In this document: positions 1-13,200 of the stretch, piece after piece
Layout of the letters: each line of letters begins with the position of its first letter
Numbering within the stretch: position 1 is the first letter of the stretch
Assembly (NCBI RefSeq): GCF_029227915.1
Contig: NC_079886.1
Span: 20,808,501 to 20,872,500, forward strand
DNA length: 64,000 nt
Direction of reading: 5' to 3'
DNA from: Hydractinia symbiolongicarpus
Lineage: Eukaryota; Cnidaria; Hydrozoa; Anthoathecata; Hydractiniidae
The notes under the pieces: model-generated
Databases searched by the model: none
What the model was told of the DNA's origin: nothing
The model's input: only the letters and a program-made list of their open reading frames with translations
Translations under genes and position numbers: made by a program

Positions 1-1298
1 ACACTTGATATCAAATGATACTGTTGAAAAAGCTTTAAACGGTTGGCTTGGTAATGAAAAATATGTTAAAGGGGTATTTGCAATGAGCATATCAAACATA
101 CTGTTGACATTAAATGTCGATTTAAAAACTCTGACTAATTTTACCATTGATGATATCATGACATCCACCATATCAAAAATGGATTCAAACCAGGCTGCAT
201 TTTTACCCTTTGCCCCGTCGAAACTAATGTGTAATGAAAGCAAAATGTCTTCAACTCTGATGAAAATAAACTCTTGTTTTGAAAGCATCTATATCAAGTT
301 GCTAGACACGAAAATCAGTGGAAAATTTACTCCTGCTGAAGTCAACGCTTTATCTGGAAGTTCTCACAACGTCAACTTAATGGATTTCTTCAGCTTATCC
401 TCTTCTCTTTCTTCCAGTCTTACAGAAATTCGAAAGAAAGCCCGGACACCTTTAGTATTGTTAGCTCATGAAAAGGGCATTTCGATAGAAAAATTAATTG
501 ATGACAATTTAGTGCTGACGTCAGTATCTATATTTGGATTTAAAGAGAAAGTCTTACAAAAAGTATTCAGCATTCCTGACAGTGTCATGAACCAAGCATC
601 CACCTATAGTTTACGCATGTTGCATGAACTCGAAAACAGTATTGACAATGTCAAACAAGTGTACACAGTACCTTTGATAACCACGTTTGATGTTGTTTCT
701 GGTCGTTTGGAAGGCAAACATGCTAAAAATTACGAACTTCCTGAAGCAATAAAACTAATATCAAATAAAACATTGTCCACAATTTCGAAAATTTACAAAA
801 GCACAGATTCATCGTATATTAGAAGCATAACATTGGTGAAGTTAGCTGAGGAACTTTTTGGAGTTACCGACATCTTTTTTAAAGATATGGCACTGAACAT
901 GGAGCAACTGAAGATGTTGAATGAAACTAAAATAGGAGATGTGGCACATTTCAAAGTACCTGAAGGTAAAAGATTTGAAGACATACAGCTTTCTAAATTG
1001 ACAGAATTAATTTTAGACCTACCGTCGTCAGATCTACGAAAAATGTTACTTCAAACCGTCAAAACCTTAGTAAATAATACAGATGAAGAATTTGGCACTA
1101 TACGTGATCTTTTTAAAGGCAGCAAATCTGGAGCTGACCTAACAGAATTCATTTCCTTAACAATGAAAGCAGTAAATGTAGACAAAAATTCGAAGCCAGA
1201 TGCATACATGGAAAAGTTACTATCATTTAACTTGACTCGGTTACCCATGAAAGTTATGAATGAGAGATTTATGACGGCGATCGCACACATAATGTTGC
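1..1298 (+). CDS. Helical-repeat exon, D type, copy 1 (5' truncated)
   Basis: This is the end of a long exon whose full version is 6186-7853. It encodes about 432 residues with short predicted amphipathic helices, regular leucines, several N-glycosylation sites and few cysteines. The donor is TTGC|GTAAGT after codon phase 1, so the apparent reading past 1298 to a stop near 1330 is intronic. It differs from the 6553-7853 copy by about 15 substitutions and a one-codon length difference near 802. No known domain was recognised. Confidence 0.8.
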
Positions 1299-4200
1299 GT
1301 AAGTTAATTTTTGGTTCCCATTTTTTTTAATTTAAAACAATAGCAACCTATGTTACTAAGTATTTTTTCCAGGTGTCTTTTGAACTTTTGATATTTCATT
1401 TATTAATAAATAATTTTAACTTTTAGCCAAAAACTGTCTTCTGAGTGCTTGTAACAATAGATGGGAACCTCAATGCGCAGCAGACAAGAAAACTTATGTC
1501 AACAAATGCCATCTGCAAAAAGAAATTTGCATGCAAAACAAGACCATGCAAGTTGGAGGAGATTGCTTAGGTAAAATAATACGTAATATTTAAGTTTATG
1601 TGAGAAAGTCAAAATCATTTTTTTTGCTTTGCTAAAGCACTAAGAAGCAAGTGTATGATCGCGTAGATATCAAATTCCAAAAAAAAAAAGAAAATATTCT
1701 GTAAAGTTTGAAATTCCTTATTATTTGCCTTTCTCTTACAGAAGGATTTCCAAACTCGTTTTTTGTCATGCCGTTAGACAGTGTCATACCACAACAATAC
1801 AAGAAGGATATTGATACAAAGACTTTATTTCAAGTTGCAACAATTGTGGGAGTTTCCACCGAAAGATTGATAAATCATTACCATATTGAAGGAGAACTGC
1901 TTGCTTATCTTAGCACAACATCATTAAATGACGTGGCTCAATGCTTCACTTTGCTTCGATTCAGTCAGTCGTTGAAGCATATGTTCGACGAAGTTCTAAA
2001 GAATGATGCATATCCAACAGAAAGAATTTACGCAAGGATGACTGTGTTTCATGTCTTGGGATTCACATCTGTCAACAAATATTTACCACCTGCAAACAGT
2101 AGCGCATATTTCAAGCTGCATAAATTTTGCACTCTTTTACCAAATCTATATGAACGTGCATACGACCCATATCTTCTTAGTGCAGTGGCAAAATCACATG
2201 GAAATACATCGTTGGAAGATTATAGAAAGTTTTTGAAAGCTTTTAATATCGAAAAGTCAATGAAAGGAGCTGCCCTTGCTTATTTTAAAAACGATGCAAT
2301 GAACAGATTATATTTCGCTTCCGTAATAAAGAACCAAACAATACAATTTTACAATGTTATAAATCTTACCTTAGTCGGCGAGAAGTTAAGACTTACTAAG
2401 CAGGACTTGCTTTGCTTGACATTGACGCAAATGACTGCAAAGTATGCACTTGTGGAACATACGTTAGTCTTCTACTTGTACTTGAGTGGTGGTATATCAA
2501 TAAACTTCTACACTGTTGCTGCAAATGTTCGTCTAATGGAGCTAAATAGCACATTTAAAGGATCCATTCTTTTCGATATGCCTTTGTCTAGTTTATTTAC
2601 AAAAATTCAGAAATTCGGCGATAAAGCTGTAACAACAGGCTATACTCCAGCAGTTCTTGCAGCTCATCCTGTTGGTATCATAGGGCTCAAAAACATAATG
2701 GAATTGAACTTGATGGATCTTTCTACGCGCTCGACAAGTATGAGTGAGAAGTTTATTGTGTCCTGGTTCATGATTAGTGAAAAAGATGTCCAGCGTATGA
2801 AGACGCAGTCATTAGGTCACCTTCTAAAGTCTGAGGCGCCGTACAAATCATTTTCCATGAATGCTCTTCAACACCTTTCGCTGTATGAGATATCATCGCG
2901 TGCATTCAAATCTCATGATGATGTTACGAAAGGTTTTGTTAAAGGATTGTTTGTAGTGTTTAAATATGTAGAGTTCCAATGGATGCCGCCTATTTATGCA
3001 ATGTCAGACTCCGATGTCAATTCGATGACTGTTTTGAAATTGCTTGACAAATATCTTGGACTTAAATCAGAACTTGCAAAAAATATTTTTGCGAGATCTA
3101 CTTATGATTTGTTCAACTTATATACACCAAATGAATTGATCAGCAAAGGTTCCATCAATAAATCATGGACTATCAGTAAAATTAATGATACCATCAAAAC
3201 TACGCCCAGTAAGTAAAGAATATATTCTATTTATCTCATCAATTTTGTCTTTCTTTAGTTTTCTAAAGTTGTGTTGTATTATCATTCTTTGATGCAATAA
3301 TTAGAAATGGAAAACCTCTAAAAAATTTTTTTTAGGGCGGCTGCTTGTTTTTTGAATAAACGCCTCTCTTTGTAATTTAATGCCGTAGTTTGTAAAAAAA
3401 CCGGCTTATTTTGTAATAAAAATTCCGATATGTTTTGTAATGAAAAACCTGAACCGATTTGTAACAAAACAGCTGAGTTTAAAAGAGCTATTTAATGCGT
3501 GTCCTTGTGAAATCAAATGTTTTGGTGACTTTGGTGTTGAAATTCATGATTATGTTCTGATGATTCTGGTGTTGGAACCGATGTTTCTGTTAAATGTCCT
3601 GCTAAAATCGAATGCTAACACATGATCTTTCTTCGGCTTCACAAAAGAGACTTTTATGTGCCTGGCGCAGCTTCCTGCAGGACGTACAAGCGCTTACAGC
3701 TGACCAGTCAAAATATGTCCTTGTTGTTGACATAGCATCGTTGCAAAATTCGATATTCAACTGTCCTAATGAATAAAAAGAAGTAAAAATCATTAAAAAA
3801 TAGGCTATATCAGTTTAATAGAGCTAGTATTATTTTTTGGTAAATGAATTACTGACTTATGTATATTTTCAAAACAAAAAATATATACGCGATTTTCTCA
3901 ATTTTGCGTCCAAAGTGGCAAACAATTAATATTGTAATATTGTTTCACTATCACACAGAAGTGCACGATCAAGTAACATGCCAGAATTAACAAAGTGTAT
4001 AACCAGACACATTAAATTTATCATCACAATCATATACCAAAAAATATGTAGGACGTTGATCAGAATTACGAATTCCAGCATTAGGATTGCAAATTGATCA
4101 ATTTCAACAGAAGAATCACCACAACGTTTCATCTCACTGGGCCATTCATAAAAATTAGTTAATCAAAAGAATCAACAAAAAAATTTCATCTAATCATGAA

Positions 4201-7200
4201 CCAAAAATGTAGCTTTGTTGTAAAATGAACCACTTATAACAAAATTCAGGAATATTGAAAAATGAGCCGATTTTATTACAAAATGCAACACAGCACTTGT
4301 TGTTGAAACTAGTTTTGAAACAAATTGAACCTGTCATCATTTCTTGTTTTTGAGTTACAATTTTTTAACTAATCAATGCTCTTTATATTTAGAAACGTGT
4401 CAAGCAAAAATGTGTTTAAAAGAATGGAAACCAGTTTGTGGTACTAACAGTCGAACGTATTGGAACAAGCAATACCTAACAAATCATAATTGCGAGAAGG
4501 ACGAAAAAGTGACCGTTCGACATAACGATATATGTTATGGTACTAATACCTTTACTTAATGTTCTTTTATTGGACAAGATTTTTTGTTAGTAGAACTGCT
4601 TAAAGCCACAACTGGATGTTATTTTTGTTTTGTTTTAGATAAATTTGGGGCAAACTTCTTCAAACCTTTGGATTCTGCTTTATCAAATGAACAAAAGGCA
4701 ACCGTTGATACCAAAACCATACTTCAAATCGCTCATATGATTGGGGTCTCGCCACAACATATAGTCAAGCAGTACAGCATTAACTCCAGTTTGCTTTATT
4801 ATTTGAACGAAACATCTCTAAATGATGTCGCAAAGTGTTTTACGTTATCGCGAAGTATTCAGTCCATCAAATCCATGTTTGATGCCATATTAAAGGCAGA
4901 AATATCTCCCATGGACCGAATCCGAAAACGAATCATGGAATTTCAGGATTTCGAATTTACCTTAGTGGATAACTATTTACCGCCTAGCAATCATAGTGTG
5001 TATTCATCTCTGCATAAATTTTGCACTCTTTTACCAAATCTCTATGAACGTGCATACGACCCATATCTTCTTAGTGCAATTGCAAAATCTCATGGAAATA
5101 CATCGTTGGAAGATTATAAAAAGTTCTTGAAAGCTTTCAATATTGAAAAGTCAATGAAAAATGGCATTTTAGCGTATTACGAAAAAGATACTATAAACTT
5201 AACAAAATCGAAAGAAATGGTGAAGGAAAGCATAATAAAATTTTACACCAACATCAACGTTACCATGGTTGCGAGAAAGCTAAGCTTAAACGAGCAAGAT
5301 GTTAAGAAGCTAACCTTAGTTGAGATGACCGCCAGGTATGAGAATGTGTCAGCCGCTTTGGTGTACTACCTTTACCTGAGTGGAGGCGTATCAACCCAAA
5401 TTTACAAAGTAGCTGAAAAAATGTCTCTTGGGGAATTATTCCACGCTTTTGGCAACTCATCATTGGTTAATATGTCGTTAGGTCACACGTTCCTGCAGAT
5501 AGCTAAGTCTGGAAATTATATAAGCATGCTAGGTAGTCATCCACTCGTTTCTGTAGCTGCAATGAACGGAGTAATAGGAGTTCAAAACATATCAACCTAC
5601 ACTCTCATGCAAATGTCAACCACAGCATCTAAATTACCAGAGAAGTTCTTCCTGGCTTGGTTTAACATTAATGAAATGGCGGCAACTCAAATGAGAAGTA
5701 AAATCTCAAAAATATTTAAATTGTACTACAATGGTACATCACCAATTGACCTTCAACACCTAAGTCTTTATCAACTTTCATCCAGAGATATTGTTGGTCA
5801 GGATGCTGTCAAGAAGGAATACATGAAAGGATTGCATTGGATCTACAAGCACGTAGAGTTTGGGCATGTCAGGAGTATGTATGGAATGACAGATGCAGAT
5901 GTTCAAGCACTACCCGTCATAAAACTTCTGGAGAAATATCAAGGACTGGATAAAGAAAGTGCGAAGAAGTTATTTTCTATGAATGCGTTTTCTATTTTAA
6001 ACACATTTTCACCGATACAAATGCTAATGTCGAGTGCCATTCAAGCGAACTGGACCTTCAGTCGTATTAACAAAACGCTTCAAGAGAAATATGGAGAATT
6101 AAGTGAGTAGCCATTACTGTTTGTCTTTGCTATTTTACATTGTACGACCTTCTTCCTTTGTTAATTTTTCGTCTTTTGTTTTTAGGATCGAAAACATTCC
6201 TTAACATTCAAATGCTCTCCATCCCACATTTCTGTGACGTTGATGCCGAAGACAGTAAAGATATGTCCTTTCATGATCTTAGCATGAAATGTGTTGGATT
6301 ATCCTTGACAAAGGAAGAACTTGGTTTGTCTGGTGATGTTTTGCGCAGTGCTGCTCAAAAGTCTTTGGGAGGTATAATGAAAGTCTTCTCAAATGATGAC
6401 AAAATAAAGAAACATCTGATGTACCTTAACATGAGAAAATTGGCTACCCTCTCGAAAATTCCGAAATCAAAGGTCTTTTTAAATCGTTTGTCAGACATTC
6501 TTGTAGATGGTATAAATACTACTACAGTAACGCTTGGAATGGTGGTAGGAGAACACTTGATATCAAATGATACTGTTGAAGAAGCTTTAAACGGTTGGCT
6601 TGGTAATGAAAAATATGTTAAAGGGGTATTTGCAATGAGCATATCAAACATACTGTTGACATTAAATGTCGATTTAAAAACTCTGACTAATTTTACCATT
6701 GATGATATCATGACATCCACCATATCAAAAATGGATTCAAACCAGGCTGCATTTTTACCCTTTGCACCGTCGAAACTATTGTGTAATGAAAGCAAATTGT
6801 CTTCAACTCTGATGAAAATAAACTCCTGTTTTGAAAGCATCTATATCAAGTTGCTAGACACGAAAATCAGTGGAAAATTTACTCCTGCTGAAGTCAACGC
6901 TTTATCTGGAAGTTCTCACAACGTCAACTTAATGGATTTCTTCAGCTTATCCTCTTCGCTTTCTTCCAGTCTTACAGAAATTCAAAAGAAAGCCCGGACA
7001 CCTTTAGTATTGTTAGCTCATGAAAAGGGTATTTCAATAGAAAAATTAATTGATGACAATTTAGTGCTGACGTCAGTATCTATATTTGGTTTTAAAGAGA
7101 AAGTCTTACAAAAAGTATTCAGCATTCCTGACAGTGTCATGAACCAAGCATCCACCTATAGTTTACGCATGTTGCATGAACTCGAAAACAGTATTGACAA

Positions 7201-10200
7201 TGTCAAACAAGTGTACACAGTACCTTTGATAACCACGTTGGATGTTGTTTCTGGTCGTTTGGAAGGCAAACATGCTAAAAATTACGAACTTCCTAAAGCA
7301 ATAAAACTAATATCAACTAAAACATTGTCTACAATTTCGAAAATTTACAAAAGCTCTTTAGATTCATCGTATATTAGAAGCATAACATTGGTGAAGTTAG
7401 CTGAGGAACTTTTTGGAGTTACCGACATCTTTTTTAAAGATATGGCACTGAACATGGAGCAACTGAAGATGTTGAATGAAACTAAAATAGGAGATGTGGC
7501 ACATTTCAAAGTACCTGAAGGTAAAAGATTTGAAGACATACAGCTTTCTAAATTGACAGAATTAATTTTAGACCTACCGTCGTCAGATCTACGAAAAATG
7601 TTACTTCAAACCGTCAAAACCTTAGTAAATAATACAGATGAAGGATTTGGCACTATACGTGATCTTTTTAAAGGCAGCAAATCTGGAGCTGACCTAACAG
7701 AATTCATTTCCTTAACAATGAAAGCAGTAAATGTAGACAAAAATTCGAAGCCAGATGCATACATGGAAAAGTTACTATCATTTAACTTGACTCGGTTACC
7801 CATGAAAGTTATGAATGAGAGATTTATGACGGCGATCGCACACATAATGTTGCGTAAGTTAATTTTTGGTTCCCATTTTTTTTAATTTAAAACAATAGCA
7901 ACCTATGTTACGAAGTATTTTTTCCAGGTGTCGTTTGAACTTTTGATATTTCATTTATTAATAAATAATTTTAACTTTTAGCCAAAAACTGTCTTCTGAG
8001 TGCTTGTAACAATAGATGGGAACCTCAATGCGCAGCCGACAAGAAAACGTATGTCAACAAATGTCATCTGCAAAAAGAAATTTGCATGCAAAACAAGACC
8101 ATGCAAGTTGGAGGAAATTGCTTAGGTAAAATAAAACGTAATATTCAAGTTTATGTGAGAAAGTCAAAATCATTTTTTTGCTTTGCTAAAGCACTAAGAA
8201 GCAAGTGTATGATCACGTAGATATCAAATTCCAAAGAAAAAAAGAAAATATTCTGTAAAGTTTGAAATTCCTTATTATTTGCCTTTCTCTTACAGAAGGA
8301 TTTCCAAACTCGTTTTTTGTCATGCCGTTAGACAGTGTCATACCACAACAATACAAGAAGGATATTGATACAAAGACTTTATTTCAAGTTGCAACAATTG
8401 TGGGAGTTTCCACCGAAAGATTGATAAATCATTACCATATTGAAGGAGAACTGCTTGCTTATCTTAGCACAACATTATTAAATGACGTGGCTCAATGCTT
8501 CACTTTGCTTCGATTCAGTCAGTCGTTGAAGCATATGTTCGACGAAGTTCTAAAGAATGATGCATATCCAACAGAAAGAATTTACGCAAGGATGACTGTG
8601 TTTCATGTCTTGGGATTCACATCTGTCAACAAATATTTACCACCTGCAAACAGTAGCGCATATTTCAAGCTGCATAAATTTTGCACTATTTTACCAAATC
8701 TATATGAACGTGCATACGACCCATATCTTCTTAGTGCAGTGGCAAAATCACATGGAAATACATCGTTGGAAGATTATAGAAAGTTTTTGAAAGCTTTTAA
8801 TATCGAAAAGTCAATGAAAGGAGCTGTCCTTGCTTATTTTAAAAACGATGCAATGAACAGATTATATTTCGCTTCCGTAATAAAGAACCAAACAATACAA
8901 TTTTACAATGGTATAAATCTTACCTTAGTCGGCGAGAAGTTAAGACTTACTAAGCAGGACTTGCTTTGCTTGACATTGACGCAAATGACTGCAAAGTATG
9001 CACTTGTGGAACATACGTTAGTCTTCTACTTGTACTTGAGTGGTGGTATATCAATAAACTTCTACACTGTTGCTGCAAATGTTCGTCTAATGGAGCTAAA
9101 TAGCACATTTAAAGAATCCATTCTTTTCGATATGCCTTTCTCTAGTTTATTTACAAAAATTCAGAAATTCGGCGATAAAGCTGTAACAACAGGCTATACT
9201 CCAGCAGTTCTTGCAGCTCATACTGTTGGTATCATAGGGCTCAAAAACATAATGGAATTGAACTTGATGGATCTTTCTACGCGCTCGACAAGTATGAGTG
9301 AGAAGTTTATTGTGTCCTGGTTCATGATTAGTGAAAAAGATGTCCAGCGTATGAAGACGCAGTCATTAGGTCACCTTCTAAAGTCTGAGGCGCCGTACAA
9401 ATCATTTTCCATGAATGCTCTTCAACACCTTTCGCTGTATGAGATATCATCGCGTGCATTCAAATCTCATGATGATGTTACGAAAGGTTTTGTTAAAGGA
9501 TTGTTTGTAGTGTTTAAATATGTAGAGTTCCAACGGATGCCGCCTATTTATGCAATGTCAGACTCCGATGTCAATTCGATGACTGTTTTGAAATTGCTTG
9601 ACAAATATCTTGGACTTAAATCAGAACTTGCAAAAAATATTTTTGCGAGATCTACTTATGATTTGTTCAACTTATATACACCAAATGAATTGATTAGCAA
9701 AGGTTCCATCAATAAATCATGGACTATCAGTAAAATTAATGATACCATCAAAACTTCGCCCAGTAAGTATAGTTTATTTTGTTAACTTCCTTTTGTTTAT
9801 TTGGACAAAGCGCTAATAAAAATATAAACATAACATAATATATAAACATAAAAATATCTACAATTCTTTTTTTTGTCGTCCTGCATTTTTGATGTTAAAA
9901 CAATATTGGTAAGTTACAGTTATTACTAGTTCTGATAAAGAAGCATAACCTGTTCTCATTGAATCATTGATCAGTGCATGATCGTAATGTAATTGTGAGT
10001 GTTTACCATTTTTCAAATGAAACAATGCTCACTTCTATAAGTATGTGGTGAGAATAAATTTTTTGTTTACTGTCAGGAATGGATGTGTTTACAAATATGC
10101 AACTTCTCGCCATCCCACATTTCTGCAAACAGAATGCTTCAAGTAACTCTTGGTCACTTGATGAAGTTGCGAAACGCTGTGTTGGGTACACTTTACAAGA

Positions 10201-13200
10201 ATTAAAGTCGGTGTTAGGCTTGGTTGGCAACAGTTTTTCTAACAGTGGTAACAAGTCTTTGGTTGATATTAAGAAGGAATTCGCTGAAGATTCGGATATT
10301 CTAAAGAAGTTGGATTATTTGAACTTAAAGCAAATAACAACGTTATCAAACATGGCAAATGTTTCAGTTTTCTTAAAGCCCTTACGTGCAATTACAATTC
10401 CATTAAATCCTGCAGCATTCAAGGAAAAAACATTTGTGGATTTGTTGAAAAATGGATCAGTGTTTAGTACAGATGAAGTAATAAACGATATACTGGGCAG
10501 TTGGTTAGGTAAACAAGAGTATGTGGAGAGCGTATATCAACAAAAACTTGGTAACATTGCCGCTGAGTTAAAAAGGAATCTTACCAGTCTATTTGATATG
10601 AATTTCAATGATATATTTGCAGTAACTGTTGCAAAAAGCGATCCTCAATACGGACCGTTTCTACGATTTCAACCTTCGAAAATACTATGCAAACGAAGAG
10701 AATTCAATTCAACTCTTAGGGAGATCAGCAGTTGCTTTAATAGCACGTACACCAAATACGTTAATCTGAGTATTGCTGGAAAATTCACACCAAATGAATT
10801 CAACCTCATTACTTATAATAAACACGAGTTTGGAATGCTGGATTTTTTCAGCGTGTCAGTGATTATCCAGACAGCTGTGGAAAGGATTGTTAAAATTGCT
10901 CATACACCTCTGATTTTGCTAGCACATCGGAAAGGGATTGATATCCAAAAACTGACTAATGACAGTCTCGTTGTAACATCTCAATCTATTTTTGGTTTTA
11001 ATGAAGTCATCTTACAAAGCGTATTCAACATTCCTGACAATATCATGAAACAAGCATCCACCTATAGTTTACGCATGTTGCATGAACTCGAAAACAGTAT
11101 TGACAATGTCAAACAAGTGTACACAGTACCTCTGATAACCACGTTTGATGTTGTGTCTGGTCGTTTGGAAGGAAAACATGCTAAAAATTACGAACTTCCT
11201 AAGGCAATAAAAGCTATCAGCGCCCTTAATTTCACAGTGCTTGCTGCAATTTACTCGAAAGACATGTCGTACTTCAATACAACAAATTTGGTTTCACTTG
11301 CTGAAGAGCTTTTTGGGATAGATGAACATGTTTATAAAGTTGCTTTTAATGTCTCAAAACATTTACATCTATTGAGGAACAGGACAATCCAAGAGATCAT
11401 TTTATTTTCATATTATGCAAAGCCACCAATTCGTAGCCTGTCAGTTGCATCGCCAAGGCTTCTTACTAGATTTATCACTAACTTTAGATCCTTTAATTTG
11501 CAAGAGTTGCTTTTAACAACACCTGAAATGCTGCTAAACTCATCGGGAATTGGCGCCAAGAATACCACACTAGCTGCTCTGTTATTAAATAACAAATATG
11601 GTGTCAAGATGGAAGAATTTCAAGATTTTGTAAAGGAAACATTTGTCCACTTCTACTACTTGCCAGCAGGAAAGTTTGCAACGCACCTGATGTCTTACAA
11701 TCTGAATAAATTACCAACAAGTGCCTTACAATCCAAACTACTTTTGGTACTGGACATCATCGGAAGAGGTAATTTCCTTCATCGCTTTCAATTGTCAAAA
11801 TTTTTGGTTTATCTTCTGTTTCGTTTTAATTTTTTGTTTTTTTATTTTCTTACTTTTTAGATTTGCAGTTTGACGACTATCTGATGTTCAATTTGAACCA
11901 ATGGAAAGATACCGACCAGATGTGTGTGAAGTCCTCAATGTCTTCTTGTACACTAAAAACCTTGCTAGAAAAGCATCATAAATCCTTAAAAAAAGAAGCT
12001 AGTAGACTTGGCATTAATCCGAAATATTTAGATGGTATTGGCGAAACAGATTTGCTGCAATATCGTCAACTGCTTGGTTTGACAGACAAAGAACTATCCA
12101 GTGAAACTCTTTCTAGAATCTTTACCCGAATTTCTGAGGAGTACGAGAAAATTGACAAGAAATTGCATCAACAAACCATCATTCAGGAATTCGACAAGGA
12201 GGGGCTTGATGTGAATAAATTAAGTAACAAAGCATTCCAGAATGTTTTTTACAACACAACCAACACAACATTGACTCGACTTCAGTACCATAAAGATTTC
12301 AAAGGGAAGTACAACTCATCATTTATTGATCAGATTAACAATCAAACACTCCAAGGTTTAAAGAATTTTGTCTATCTTAATGAGCATACGATTGGTATGA
12401 CTGCTCCAGCAATTGTTTTGTTACCATGGTATCATGTCATCAAATTTTTTACCGGTGGTGTAAGTCTGGAAGTAGTCAACAAAAAACGACTAATGACAGC
12501 CCTGAATTACAGACATAATGTTAGCATTTCTCACATCCTCAAGATGTACAAGATGTCAAAAGAGTTTGTAAAGTCGAAATCAATCCTGTTCATTTCCATG
12601 CATCTGTTCGGACTAAACGAAACCATGACGCAAGCTTATGGTAATTTGACTGGAGAGGAGTTTAGTCTACTAAAAAGATCTACGGTGGAGGACATTATGT
12701 GGATATATCCTGATGTGGATTATTTTAATTTGACCACGGTCAACGCTGAAATGATGGTCAAGGACAATGAATTTTCAATGGTTTTTACAAGCAGTTTATC
12801 ACATTTAAGAAAGAGAAATATTTCGGGCGAGTTTGATCATAAAAATGCCAGTCTATTAGCTATTATCTCCCATTATGGAAAGGTAAACAAAACAATGCTG
12901 AAAAATATGATATTTCGCGGAATGAACTCAAGCAGAATGGACATGACATCTAGTTCATATGATCGTTTTAAAAAGTATATCGAAATGAAAAATTTTGGTG
13001 ATTATTCAAGCTCTTTTAAAAAAAATGGTACCTTACTTAATTCTTTGAAAATTAAAGACTTGCTTATTCAAACATATGATGGTAAGTGGACAAATTTTTA
13101 TCTTGGTGCACTATGGTGCACAAATTTCAAGATATTACTTAAGTAATATCTCTAATTTGAAACTAAGCCCTTTAAATTTGAAAAAATTCAACGATTGATT

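Larger units (their letters stand above)
1..3214 (+). repeat. Intragenic duplication, copy 1 (left edge cut by window)
   Basis: It matches 6553-9766 at roughly 99% over exons and introns: D-type exon end, intron, Kazal, intron, B-type exon. Identity stops abruptly just inside the intron after the B exon. The period is about 6.55 kb. The duplicated length is at least 3.2 kb and its left limit is outside the window. Confidence 0.95.
6553..9766 (+). repeat. Intragenic duplication, copy 2
   Basis: This is the partner of 1-3214. The 5' part of its D exon (6186-6552) has no counterpart within the window because copy 1 is cut by the window edge. Introns differ by only a few bases, so the event is recent or the copies are still being homogenised. 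Confidence 0.95.

Noticed and set aside
6355-6840. 161-residue minus-strand open frame
   Set aside because: It lies wholly inside the well-supported D-type exon on the other strand and has no recognisable motif or splice context.
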